Shown in pieces: positions 52,299 through 61,128 of a stretch of DNA of 64,000 nucleotides. Both the position numbers and the translations under genes were made by a program. The DNA is from Savagea serpentis (lineage in GTDB: Bacteria; Bacillota; Bacilli; Bacillales_A; Planococcaceae). Where the stretch lies: the NCBI RefSeq assembly GCF_015351395.1, contig NZ_JADKPV010000001.1:124001-188000 (forward strand), written 5' to 3'. The notes below the pieces were generated by a model. That model was not told the origin of the DNA and made no database searches. It saw nothing but the letters and a program-made list of their open reading frames with translations. Positions within the stretch are counted from its first letter, which is position 1. Each line of letters begins with the position of its first letter.

Positions 52299-53626
52299 AA
52301 AAACGACTAAAAGGAAATGTGCGAGACGCAGCCTTACAACTACTCATGGACATTGAAGAAGGTGGCTCTTATAGCAACCTCGCATTAAATAATGTCATTC
52401 AAACGTATGAATTAAATGAAAAAGATCGTCGTCTCTTGACACAACTCGTCTACGGGACATTGCAAATGCGTGACGCACTCGACTATCGCATGAGCCCATA
52501 TGTGCGTGGTAAATTATCAGGATGGGTGCGCCAACTATTGCGCCTTTCTGTATATCAGCTCGACTATTTGACGCGCATTCCGGACCGTGCGATTGTTTAT
52601 GAAGCAGTTGAGATTGCTAAACGACGCGGTCACCAAGGAATTGTTCGCACGGTTAATGGGATTTTACGTTCTTATTTGCGTTCGGGAGGGGCTCCATTTG
52701 AAGCGATTGAAGACCCCCTCGAACGTTTAGCGACAGAAACGAGTCACCCGCTCTGGATGATCGAGGCATGGGTGAATCAATACGGATTTGAAGCCGCAGA
52801 AGGCATAGCATTTGCGAACAATACAGTCCCTGAACGAACAGCGCGTATTAATCGCACACAAACGACGGATGAAGAAGTGTTGGAAGAATTGACGGATTTC
52901 GGCTATGCCGTGGAAAAACATCCGTACGTCGATGTTGCAATTTTACTCGCAGAAGGAAGTTTCGCAAGCTCTTTCGCCTTCCGAGACGGACGCCTTTCGA
53001 TTCAAGATGCGAGCTCGATGTTGGCGGTCGATGCTTTGGAAGTAGAAGAACATATGACGGTTCTTGATTTATGTGCAGCTCCAGGAGGAAAAACGACATA
53101 TATCGCCGAATCGATGAACAATACAGGGAAAGTGTATGCGCATGACATTCATGCTCATAAAATTTCAAAAATTGAAGAACAAGCGACTCGTTTACATTTG
53201 ACGAACATTGAAGCGAGTGAATTAGACGGAGTCGACGTCAAAGAGCAATACGAGCCGAGTACATTCGACCGTATTTTAATCGATGCCCCTTGTAGCGGGC
53301 TCGGTGTCATTCGTCGCAAACCGGAAATTAAATATACGAAAAGCGAAGAAGATGTCGTCGCATTATCACATTTACAGTTCAAGCTAGTAAAAGAATCAAT
53401 CCCACTTTTAAAGGTAGGCGGTACCCTCGTCTACAGTACGTGCACGATGGATCAACGTGAAAATGAAGAAGTCGTCACGCGCGTTTTAGCTCAATTTCCA
53501 AATATGCGCTTGAAAAAAACATATGCGCATGAACAATTGGACTTGGAAGAGGAAATGATTCAATTATTGCCAAACGAATGGGAGAGCGACGGATTCTTTA
53601 TAGCAGCTTTCGTTAAAGAAGAATGA
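52295..53626 (+). CDS. rsmB: 16S rRNA (cytosine967-C5)-methyltransferase RsmB
   Basis: A 443-residue protein with an N-terminal NusB-like domain (about 1-130) and a C-terminal methyltransferase domain. SAM site [16 protein letters not shown] (about 257-272); Cys residues in DAPCSGLG and STCTM are the general base and nucleophile of the m5C family. ATG 52295 overlaps the fmt stop. In Bacillus rlmN follows; here prpC is next. Confidence 0.95.
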   Translation: MKKRLKGNVRDAALQLLMDIEEGGSYSNLALNNVIQTYELNEKDRRLLTQLVYGTLQMRDALDYRMSPYVRGKLSGWVRQLLRLSVYQLDYLTRIPDRAIVYEAVEIAKRRGHQGIVRTVNGILRSYLRSGGAPFEAIEDPLERLATETSHPLWMIEAWVNQYGFEAAEGIAFANNTVPERTARINRTQTTDEEVLEELTDFGYAVEKHPYVDVAILLAEGSFASSFAFRDGRLSIQDASSMLAVDALEVEEHMTVLDLCAAPGGKTTYIAESMNNTGKVYAHDIHAHKISKIEEQATRLHLTNIEASELDGVDVKEQYEPSTFDRILIDAPCSGLGVIRRKPEIKYTKSEEDVVALSHLQFKLVKESIPLLKVGGTLVYSTCTMDQRENEEVVTRVLAQFPNMRLKKTYAHEQLDLEEEMIQLLPNEWESDGFFIAAFVKEE

Positions 53627-53650
53627 AGGATTGAGTAGGGAGGTATGACG

Positions 53651-54415
53651 ATGCATTATGCGATTTTATCGGATATTGGTAAGAAGCGAGCAGTCAATGA
53701 AGACCGTGCCGCTTTTTACATTCATCCTGAACGTTCGGGCCTCGTTCTCGCAGTTATTGCAGATGGAATGGGAGGACATCGCGGGGGCGATTATGCGAGC
53801 AAAACAGCCGTTAAGTTAATCGGTCAGCAATTTATAGAGCTATCTACGAGCGATCTGTTAGACATGGATTGGGAGCAATGGTTACTCGATACGATTCAGC
53901 AAATTAATTATCATTTATTCGATCTCGCTTTACGCAATGATAAGTATCAAGGGATGGGTACGACATTGGATGTCGTCATTCTCGACGATACCGAATGCAC
54001 ACTTGCGCATGTGGGGGACAGTCGAATTTATATGATTGCAGATCAACATATTCGCCAATTGACGAAAGACCATTCCTTCGTTAATGCCTTGCTAGAAAGT
54101 GGCGAAATTACAAAAGAAGAGGCGGAACATCATCCGCGTAAAAATTGGATTGTTAAAGCAGTCGGTTCAGAGCGACGTACAGTGGCAGATGTCGCTTCGA
54201 TTCGTCTATCAGATCCTGTTACCTTTTTACTTTGTACAGACGGCTTGAGCAATCTATTGTCTGAAGAAGAAATATTATCGATTATTCAAGAAGACCAATA
54301 TTCACTTCAAATGCGAGCAGAGCGTTTAATCGCGCGTGCGAATGCATTAGGAGGCGACGATAACATATCCGTCATTTTAATTGAATGGTGGAAGAAGGAG
54401 GTGGGCTCACATTGA
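53651..54415 (+). CDS. prpC: Protein serine/threonine phosphatase PrpC (PP2C family)
   Basis: A 254-residue PP2C phosphatase that reverses PrkC phosphorylation. Metal-binding Asp residues lie in NEDRAAF, ADGMGGHRGG, GDSRIYM, CTDGLSNLL and GGDDNISVIL. An ATG at 53645 is only 2 bases from GGGAGG; ATG 53651 is spaced normally. It overlaps prkC by 4 bases (TTGA), keeping kinase and phosphatase coupled. Confidence 0.95.
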   Translation: MHYAILSDIGKKRAVNEDRAAFYIHPERSGLVLAVIADGMGGHRGGDYASKTAVKLIGQQFIELSTSDLLDMDWEQWLLDTIQQINYHLFDLALRNDKYQGMGTTLDVVILDDTECTLAHVGDSRIYMIADQHIRQLTKDHSFVNALLESGEITKEEAEHHPRKNWIVKAVGSERRTVADVASIRLSDPVTFLLCTDGLSNLLSEEEILSIIQEDQYSLQMRAERLIARANALGGDDNISVILIEWWKKEVGSH

Positions 54416-56373
54416 TTGGAAAACGTATTGGAGAACGTTATGAACTGTTGCAAGTGATTGGCGAAGGCGGCATGTCTCGTGTATATTTAGCGCGCGATGT
54501 CATTTTAGACCGTGAAGTAGCGATTAAAATTTTGCACTATGATTTTGCGAATGAAGAAGATTTGAAGAAGCGATTTCAAAGAGAAGCGTTATCTGCGACA
54601 AGTTTATCTCACCCGAATATTGTCGACATTTATGACGTCGGGGAAGATGGAGAAATTCATTATTTAGTGATGGAATACATTAAGGGCCAAACATTGAAAA
54701 CATACATTCAACAACGTGGCCATTTAACAGCATATGAAGCGGTGCCAATCATGCAACAACTCGTATCAGCAATCAGTCATGCGCATCACAATGGCATCAT
54801 TCATCGTGATATAAAACCGCAAAACATTTTAATGGATGCATCAGGCAATGTGAAAATTACAGACTTCGGTATCGCGATGGCTTTAGATGCAACGGCCTAC
54901 ACAAAAACGAATTCTATCATTGGAACCGTTCACTACTTGTCACCAGAGCAAGCACGGGGAGGCATGGCGACGAAACGTTCTGATATTTATTCATTAGGGA
55001 TTGTTTTTTATGAACTGTTGACGGGCGAACTCCCTTTTGCAGCGGAGACTGCGGTAGCCATCGCCTTGAAACATTTACAAGAAGAAATTCCGTCCGTGCG
55101 CAGTCACTACCCTGAAGTTCCACAAAGTGTGGAAAATATTATTTTAAAAGCGACAACGAAAAGTCCCGATCACCGCTATCAATCAGCGGATGAAATGTAC
55201 GAAGACTTGCAGACAGCATTGAATACGAATCGTTTAAATGAAGCGAAATATTTCATTCCTTACGACGATGATGCGACGAAAGTGATGCCAGCGATTAAAG
55301 ACTTACCGAAAATGGAAGCAGCAGACACAATCATTCAACCGCCTCCACGAATAGAAGCGCAACTTGAAGAACAACAACCGACACCACCTCCTGCTAAAAA
55401 AAGTAAGAAAAAATGGTGGATTGGAGGAGCGATTGTCCTCTTACTTCTCGTCGCTACATTACCGTTTTTCTTCGGTTCTAAAAAGGCGACAGTCCCTGAA
55501 GTTGTTGGCGAAGAAGAAAAAGAAGCGATTGAAATAATTGAAGCAGCAGGCTTTGTTGTAGAAGAATCGATTGAAGAGCCATCAGATGAAGTGGAAGAAG
55601 GGATTGTCATTCGCACCATTCCGGATGGTGGTGTTCAACGAGAAAAAGGTTCGAAAATTACCATTTATGTGAGCAGTGGTCATGAACGAATGAAATTTGC
55701 AAATTACGTCGGTCGTTCCATCGACGATGTTAAAAAATTGTTAGCGGATTTTGACTTCGACATTCAAGTGGAAGAAGAATTTAATGAAGCAGAACCTGGA
55801 ACGATCATTAAACAAAATATCGAAGCTGGGGAAGAAATTGTCCCGAAAGAGACGACTGTTATATTTACGGTAAGTAAAGGAATTGAAATGAAAAAAGTCG
55901 ATAAATTAATCGGTATGTCAGAGTCTGATTTAACAGCGTATGCGAAATCATCAGGTTTTGATATACGTATCGTACGCGAAGAATTTTCAAGTGAACAAGA
56001 AAAAGGAAAAGTCATTTCTCAACAGCCGAGTGCAGGAAGTGAGTTAAAGCGCGGCGGCCAAGTGAACGTCGTCGTTTCGAAAGGCCCCCCTTCTAAACCC
56101 GTCAAATTAATCGTGCAATCTGTAACGATTCCATATGAAGAAGAAGTGGTAGAAGACGGGGAAGACGGGGAGAAACAACCACAAAGTATTCGCATATATG
56201 TGCAAGATCGCAAACATTCAATGACAGATCCTATTGAAACATTCGACATTACGGAAACGACGAAACGTCGCATAACGATTGAATTAGAAGAAGGGCAACG
56301 TGGAGGTTACCGCATTATGCGCGGGGCGACAGTCATTGAAGAAGAAATGTTTGACTATAAAGACGTTGAATAG
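54412..56373 (+). CDS. prkC: Serine/threonine protein kinase PrkC with three PASTA domains
   Basis: A 653-residue transmembrane kinase. The kinase domain (about 11-270) has GEGGMSRVYLA, the catalytic HRDIKPQNIL and DFGIAM. A single membrane helix lies at about 343-362 after a Pro/Gln-rich segment. Outside are three PASTA domains (about 368-432, 433-498, 499-566) that bind muropeptides, and a further C-terminal beta domain (to 653). It signals wall state or spore germination in relatives. The start is a TTG after AAGGAGGTG, within the prpC stop. Confidence 0.96.
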   Translation: MIGKRIGERYELLQVIGEGGMSRVYLARDVILDREVAIKILHYDFANEEDLKKRFQREALSATSLSHPNIVDIYDVGEDGEIHYLVMEYIKGQTLKTYIQQRGHLTAYEAVPIMQQLVSAISHAHHNGIIHRDIKPQNILMDASGNVKITDFGIAMALDATAYTKTNSIIGTVHYLSPEQARGGMATKRSDIYSLGIVFYELLTGELPFAAETAVAIALKHLQEEIPSVRSHYPEVPQSVENIILKATTKSPDHRYQSADEMYEDLQTALNTNRLNEAKYFIPYDDDATKVMPAIKDLPKMEAADTIIQPPPRIEAQLEEQQPTPPPAKKSKKKWWIGGAIVLLLLVATLPFFFGSKKATVPEVVGEEEKEAIEIIEAAGFVVEESIEEPSDEVEEGIVIRTIPDGGVQREKGSKITIYVSSGHERMKFANYVGRSIDDVKKLLADFDFDIQVEEEFNEAEPGTIIKQNIEAGEEIVPKETTVIFTVSKGIEMKKVDKLIGMSESDLTAYAKSSGFDIRIVREEFSSEQEKGKVISQQPSAGSELKRGGQVNVVVSKGPPSKPVKLIVQSVTIPYEEEVVEDGEDGEKQPQSIRIYVQDRKHSMTDPIETFDITETTKRRITIELEEGQRGGYRIMRGATVIEEEMFDYKDVE

Positions 56374-56382
56374 GAGGATGAC

Positions 56383-57270
56383 ATGACGACAAGCGTAGGA
56401 CAAATTCGTAAAATTAACCGAGATGTGTATGAAGTACAAGCTGGCGAAGACATCGTATTATGTACGGGACGAGGCGTGTTCCGCAAGCGAAAAATCCATC
56501 CGAAAGTAGGGGATCTCGTCGACTATGAAGAAGATGGCGACAACTTAGCGCTCATCACTCATATTCACGAACGTAAAAATGAGCTCGTCCGTCCACCGAT
56601 TGCGAATTTAGACCAAGTGATTCTTGTCTTCTCAGCAGTGGAACCTGCGTTTAGCGTCCATTTGCTCGACCGTTTTTTAGCGGTCATTGAAGCATATAAT
56701 GTGGAAGTACTAATCTGCTTGACGAAGACGGATTTAACTTCTGAAGAAGAACTCGCGCACATTCGAGAGACGCTTCAATATTACGAAGCGCTCGGGTATA
56801 CTGTGTTAGAGACGAATCCGACAGAGCCGGTATCTCATGATGTCATGCGCCCGCTCATTAACGGGAAAATCTCTGTATTAGCGGGACAATCAGGTGTTGG
56901 GAAATCGACATTTTTAAATTCTTTATTCCCTGAACTCGATTTAGAAACAGCGCATATTTCAGCCGCGCTCGGTCGCGGGAAGCATACGACGCGCCATGTC
57001 GAACTCATTCGTATTTATGATGGATGGATTGCGGATTCTCCAGGATTCAGCTCGTTAGATTTTCAAACGATTGAAAAAGAGGAACTGCGCTTTTCATTCC
57101 GTGATTTTAACGAAGTGAGCGAGCGTTGTCGCTTTACGAGTTGCTTGCATTTAAAAGAGCCGAAATGTGCGGTGAAAGAAGCGGTGGAAGCAGGAGACAT
57201 CATGCAGACGCGCTATGATCATTACGTCCAATTTATGAATGAAATTTCAGAACGAAAGCCGAGGTATTAA
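56383..57270 (+). CDS. rsgA: Ribosome small subunit-dependent GTPase RsgA
   Basis: A 295-residue circularly permuted GTPase that checks 30S maturation. An N-terminal OB fold (about 1-65) is followed by G4 (LTKTDL, about 117), G1 ([10 protein letters not shown], about 168), G3 (DSPGFSSL) and a zinc site with Cys and His in [14 protein letters not shown] (about 248-261). GGAGG lies upstream; it is 9 bases after prkC, as in Bacillus (yloQ/cpgA). Confidence 0.96.
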   Translation: MTTSVGQIRKINRDVYEVQAGEDIVLCTGRGVFRKRKIHPKVGDLVDYEEDGDNLALITHIHERKNELVRPPIANLDQVILVFSAVEPAFSVHLLDRFLAVIEAYNVEVLICLTKTDLTSEEELAHIRETLQYYEALGYTVLETNPTEPVSHDVMRPLINGKISVLAGQSGVGKSTFLNSLFPELDLETAHISAALGRGKHTTRHVELIRIYDGWIADSPGFSSLDFQTIEKEELRFSFRDFNEVSERCRFTSCLHLKEPKCAVKEAVEAGDIMQTRYDHYVQFMNEISERKPRY

Positions 57271-57272
57271 TT

Positions 57273-57935
57273 ATGGTTAAAATTGCACCATCTATTTTAT
57301 CAGCAGACTTCGCCAAATTAGGCGCGGAAATTCAAGAAGTGGAAGCGGCAGGAGCCGATTGGATTCACGTCGACGTAATGGACGGACATTTCGTTCCAAA
57401 CATTACGATCGGTCCACTCGTCGTCGAAGCGATTCGTCCCGTTACGAAATTGCCACTCGACGTTCATTTAATGATTGAAAATGCCGAGCAATACGTGGAA
57501 ACATTTGCGAAAGCAGGAGCGGATTACATTACGGTACATGTAGAAGCGAGCCCGCATTTACATCGCACGATTCAAATGATTCGCAACGCAGGAGCAAAAC
57601 CAGGTGTCGTATTGAATCCACATACCCCAATCGAAGCGATCTTACCGATTTTAAGCGAAGTGGACCTCGTGTTATTTATGACGGTGAACCCAGGATTCGG
57701 TGGACAAGCATTCATTCCAGAAGTTTTAGAAAAAGTGGCAGCCCTTCGCGCGATTATCGATGAAAAAGGATATGACATTGACATTGAAATTGATGGCGGC
57801 ATTAACGAAGAGACGATTCAAGCTGCGGTGCGTGCAGGAGCGAACGTTTTCGTAGCAGGTTCAGCGATTTTCAATAAAGAAGACCGTGCGAAAGCATTGC
57901 AAGGAATTCGTGCAGCTGGAGAGCGAGCGAAGTGA
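57273..57935 (+). CDS. rpe: Ribulose-phosphate 3-epimerase
   Basis: A 220-residue TIM-barrel enzyme interconverting ribulose 5-phosphate and xylulose 5-phosphate. Signatures [35 protein letters not shown] and [12 protein letters not shown] are all present, including the metal-binding His and Asp residues. It starts 2 bases after rsgA and overlaps thiN by 4 bases. Confidence 0.97.
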   Translation: MVKIAPSILSADFAKLGAEIQEVEAAGADWIHVDVMDGHFVPNITIGPLVVEAIRPVTKLPLDVHLMIENAEQYVETFAKAGADYITVHVEASPHLHRTIQMIRNAGAKPGVVLNPHTPIEAILPILSEVDLVLFMTVNPGFGGQAFIPEVLEKVAALRAIIDEKGYDIDIEIDGGINEETIQAAVRAGANVFVAGSAIFNKEDRAKALQGIRAAGERAK

Positions 57936-58579
57936 GAATCATCGTCGTAGCAGGCAGTCCTGAACAGATGAGCCCACTTCCGACAGGTGATTATTATATC
58001 GGAGCAGATCAAGGGGCGATGGCGATTATTCGTCAGCGCCTCCCGCTCTATTTAGCGATCGGTGATTTCGACTCGGTGACGCCAGAAGAATGGCGGGATA
58101 TTGAAAAGAGTGCGCAACATGTAGAAGAATTTGGAGCGGAAAAGGACGAGACGGATTTAGAGCTTGCCGTACAGCGTGCCGTTGAACTAAATCCTGAAGA
58201 AATTATTTTGACGCAAGTGACAGGGGGCCGGCTCGACCATTACATGTCAGCGATCCACCTCATGTATCGTTGTCAACGACAATACGCGCATATTCGTTTT
58301 CAAATTCAAGATACGCATAACATTCAATATTTTTTACTAGCGGGAAAACATACAATCATTCGGGATGAACGATATCCGTACGTTTCTTTTTTCGCTTGGG
58401 AACAAGGGATGACGAACGTGACATTACGTGGTGTGAAGTACGAAGTGACGAACGATGAAATTCCGCTCGGGTCGACGCGTTTTACGAGCAATGAAATGGT
58501 TGCATCTAACGCGACGGTAGCATTCGAATTAGGAACAGCGCTCGTCATGCATAGCCGAGAAGACGAAAAAAAAGCATAA
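57932..58579 (+). CDS. thiN: Thiamine pyrophosphokinase
   Basis: A 215-residue enzyme that transfers pyrophosphate from ATP to thiamine. Motifs: GADQGA (about 28-33), IGDFDSV (about 49-55), KDETDLELA (about 73-81) and GGRLDHYMS. The start is GTG overlapping the rpe stop (GTGA). Last gene of the co-directed run that began with gmk. Confidence 0.92.
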   Translation: MRIIVVAGSPEQMSPLPTGDYYIGADQGAMAIIRQRLPLYLAIGDFDSVTPEEWRDIEKSAQHVEEFGAEKDETDLELAVQRAVELNPEEIILTQVTGGRLDHYMSAIHLMYRCQRQYAHIRFQIQDTHNIQYFLLAGKHTIIRDERYPYVSFFAWEQGMTNVTLRGVKYEVTNDEIPLGSTRFTSNEMVASNATVAFELGTALVMHSREDEKKA

Positions 58580-58580
58580 G

Positions 58581-58614
58581 AAAAAACGCCAATCGATCGA
58601 CTTGGCGTTTTTTC
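58581..58614. terminator. Bidirectional terminator between thiN and rpmB
   Basis: AAAAAACGCCAA and TTGGCGTTTTTT form a 12-bp stem with a 9-base loop, A-rich on the left and T-rich on the right, between convergent genes. Confidence 0.9.
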
Positions 58615-58629
58615 TTATGAACGCGTCAA

Positions 58630-58818
58630 TTATACGCGTTGAACTTTTCCTGATTTAAGCGCTCTTGCAGATACCCAAACACGCTTCGGTTTACCGTCAA
58701 CCATGATGCGAACTTTTTGTAAGTTAGCGCCCCATGAACGGCGAGTAGCGTTTAACGCGTGTGAACGTGCGTTTCCTGTACGTGCTTTGCGACCAGTAAT
58801 AACACATTGTTTAGCCAT
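58630..58818 (-). CDS. rpmB: 50S ribosomal protein bL28
   Basis: A 62-residue basic protein beginning [21 protein letters not shown], the bL28 signature, here the cysteine-poor form with a single Cys5. AGGAGG lies 7 bases before the ATG. It is monocistronic on the minus strand between thiN and yloU, as in Bacillus. Confidence 0.97.
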   Translation of the reverse strand: MAKQCVITGRKARTGNARSHALNATRRSWGANLQKVRIMVDGKPKRVWVSARALKSGKVQRV

Positions 58819-58838
58819 TTTATTACCTCCTCGCTCTT

Positions 58839-58856
58839 AATTAGACATGCCTAATT
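58839..58856. repeat. Imperfect palindrome in the rpmB leader
   Basis: AATTAG-ACATGC-CTAATT is an inverted repeat (16 of 18 positions symmetric), between the rpmB promoter and its ribosome site. It could be an RNA hairpin or an operator; function unknown. Confidence 0.4.
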
Positions 58857-58868
58857 GCATACTTTAAC

Positions 58869-58897
58869 ACTTTACCATAGGTTTTCTCGTAGAGCAA
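58869..58897 (-). promoter_or_regulatory. Promoter for rpmB
   Basis: On the minus strand TTGCTC (58892-58897), a 17-base spacer ending in TGG, and TAAAGT (58869-58874). Confidence 0.55.
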
Positions 58898-58964
58898 CCC
58901 TTTTTTCTCGCCTTTCAAGATGTTTTACTTTACATCGAAATGACACGAATGTAAAACAGAAATA

Positions 58965-58973
58965 TGGTATAAT
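58965..58973 (+). promoter_or_regulatory. Extended -10 promoter for yloU-fakA
   Basis: TGGTATAAT, a perfect extended -10, 69 bases before yloU. No good -35 at 17 bases. Confidence 0.45.
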
Positions 58974-59042
58974 ATACGAATGTTTGAATCTCGCGTTCAG
59001 TGTAGTACAATATAAGGAAAGTAAGCTTGAGGAGGGACGCAT

Positions 59043-59405
59043 ATGTCAGTCGAAGTAAAAACAAATTTAGGAACGATAGACATGACGAACGATGTCATTG
59101 CGCAAGTAGTAGGAGAAGCGACAATGGAATGTTACGGCATTGTCGGCATGGCATCACAGCACCAAATTCGCGATGGATTAACAGACATTTTACGCAAGGA
59201 AAATTACGGGCGTGGAGTGGTCGTACGTAGACAAGCGGACGGTTTAGAAATCGATGTTTACATTATTGTGAGCTATGGTACAAAAATTTCAGAAGTAGCG
59301 TATCAAGTGCAATCGAAAGTACAATATACAGTAAAACAAATGCTTGCATTAGATGTGAAAGCAGTTAATATTTATGTTCAAGGAGTTCGTGTGACGAACG
59401 TGTAA
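59043..59405 (+). CDS. yloU: Asp23/Gls24 family envelope stress protein YloU
   Basis: A 120-residue acidic protein of the Asp23/Gls24 (DUF322) family, with an N-terminal VKTNLGTIDMTNDVIAQV, GIVGMA, and a C-terminal VNIYVQGVRV. Family members are linked to alkaline or envelope stress; this small single-domain form always sits before yloV. GAGGAGG lies 8 bases before the ATG; yloV follows after 18 bases. Confidence 0.93.
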   Translation: MSVEVKTNLGTIDMTNDVIAQVVGEATMECYGIVGMASQHQIRDGLTDILRKENYGRGVVVRRQADGLEIDVYIIVSYGTKISEVAYQVQSKVQYTVKQMLALDVKAVNIYVQGVRVTNV

Positions 59406-59423
59406 AAGGAGGATCTCAATCTC

Positions 59424-61064
59424 ATGGACAAGATTGATGGATTACAATTAAATGAAATGGTTCAAATGGGAGCGCATCATTTAGCGACAAACGCAGATTA
59501 TGTCGACTCATTGAACGTTTTCCCAGTACCCGATGGGGATACAGGAACGAATATGAATTTATCGATGACATCAGGTGCGAAAGAAACGGCGGCGAAAGTA
59601 GAAGCGCATATCGGACGTACTGCACAAGCTTTATCGAAAGGGCTCTTAATGGGAGCACGCGGAAACTCAGGGGTTATTTTATCTCAATTATTCCGCGGTT
59701 TTGCAAAAGCGATTGAAAAAGAAGAAACAGTCACAGCATCCATTTTCGCGCAAGCTTTACAATATGGTGTGGAAACAGCATATAAAGCGGTTATGAAACC
59801 TGTGGAAGGCACGATTTTAACAGTGGCGAAAGATGCTTCGAATCACGGTGTCGAAGTCGCAGAACAAACAGACGATATCATCGAAGTGATGGAAGCAGTC
59901 GTGCGCGAAGGTCAAGCTTCTTTAGAACGCACACCAGATTTACTACCTGTTTTGAAGCAAGTCGGCGTCGTCGATAGTGGTGGTCAAGGTCTCGTCTACG
60001 TATATGAAGGCTTTTTGGCGAGTTTGAAAGGCGAACCTTTACCAGAACGCAAAGAAGATGCATCGCTCGATGATCTCATTCGCGCAGAACATCACCGTTC
60101 TGTACAAGACTTCATGAATACAGAAGATATTGTGTATGGCTATTGTACAGAGTTTATGGTGAAGTTCGAAGAGGCAAAGACGAAAGAAAAAGCATTCGAT
60201 GAAACAGCATTCCGTAACGAATTAAGCGAAATTGGTGATTCGTTATTAGTGATTAGCGACGATGAAATTGCGAAAGTACATATTCATACGGAGCAACCAG
60301 GAGAAGCATTTAATTTAGGACAGCAATACGGTTCACTCATCAATATGAAAATCGAAAATATGCGCGAACAGCATATTGCGATTGTCGGAGAAGAGAAAAT
60401 CGAGAAACATCCATATGCGATTGTCACAGTAGCGATGGGCGCAGGCATTGCAGATTTACTTCGCAGTATCGGCGCAAGTTACGTCATCGAAGGTGGTCAA
60501 ACGATGAACCCGTCAACGGAAGATATCGTAGCCGCAATTAAAAAAATCGAAGCGGAACGTGTCATTATCGTGCCGAACAATAAAAATATTGTCATGGCAG
60601 CGAAGCAAGCAGCAGAAGTGTTAGATATCGAAGCGGCTGTTGTCGAAACACGCTCTGTTCCAGAAGGCATTACAGCGATTTTGACATTCAATCCAGAAGC
60701 GTCGGTTGAAGAAAATAAGCGCGATATGACCGAAGCAGCAAGCGAAGTGAAGACAGGTCAAGTGACGACAGCTGTTCGTGATACAGAAATTGATGGCGTC
60801 ACAATTAAAAAAGATGAATATATGGGGATTGCACAAAGCAAGATCGTTGTATCCCTTCCAAGTTTACGTCAAGCAGTTGAACAGACGATTGCGACATTGA
60901 TCGATGAAGATTCTGAAATTGTGACGGTATTATTCGGAGAAGATGTGACAGAAGAAGACGCATCTGCTTTAGCTGAATGGATTGAAGAACAATACGAAGA
61001 AGTGGAAGTGGAAGTGCACGACGGCAAACAACCACTTTACCCGTACATCATATCGGTAGAATAA
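59424..61064 (+). CDS. fakA: Fatty acid kinase ATP-binding subunit FakA (YloV)
   Basis: A 546-residue protein: an N-terminal DhaL-like kinase domain (about 1-200) with FPVPDGDTGTNM and ARGNSGVILSQLFRGF, a middle domain (about 205-340) and a C-terminal DegV-like-interacting domain. In staphylococci FakA phosphorylates fatty acids carried by a FakB protein, feeding phospholipid synthesis; this fits the fapR and plsX genes nearby. No fakB is in the window. In Bacillus sdaAB-sdaAA follow; here a terminator and recG. Confidence 0.9.
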   Translation: MDKIDGLQLNEMVQMGAHHLATNADYVDSLNVFPVPDGDTGTNMNLSMTSGAKETAAKVEAHIGRTAQALSKGLLMGARGNSGVILSQLFRGFAKAIEKEETVTASIFAQALQYGVETAYKAVMKPVEGTILTVAKDASNHGVEVAEQTDDIIEVMEAVVREGQASLERTPDLLPVLKQVGVVDSGGQGLVYVYEGFLASLKGEPLPERKEDASLDDLIRAEHHRSVQDFMNTEDIVYGYCTEFMVKFEEAKTKEKAFDETAFRNELSEIGDSLLVISDDEIAKVHIHTEQPGEAFNLGQQYGSLINMKIENMREQHIAIVGEEKIEKHPYAIVTVAMGAGIADLLRSIGASYVIEGGQTMNPSTEDIVAAIKKIEAERVIIVPNNKNIVMAAKQAAEVLDIEAAVVETRSVPEGITAILTFNPEASVEENKRDMTEAASEVKTGQVTTAVRDTEIDGVTIKKDEYMGIAQSKIVVSLPSLRQAVEQTIATLIDEDSEIVTVLFGEDVTEEDASALAEWIEEQYEEVEVEVHDGKQPLYPYIISVE

Positions 61065-61072
61065 AGAAGAGA

Positions 61073-61103
61073 AAAGGAGAATCGCGCGTCGATTCTCTTT
61101 TTT
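61073..61103 (+). terminator. Terminator after fakA
   Basis: GAGAATCG and CGATTCTC pair around a 5-base loop, with A-rich flank on the left and T6 on the right. Confidence 0.85.
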
Positions 61104-61128
61104 CGTTGAATGAAAGGAGCGAATGTTC

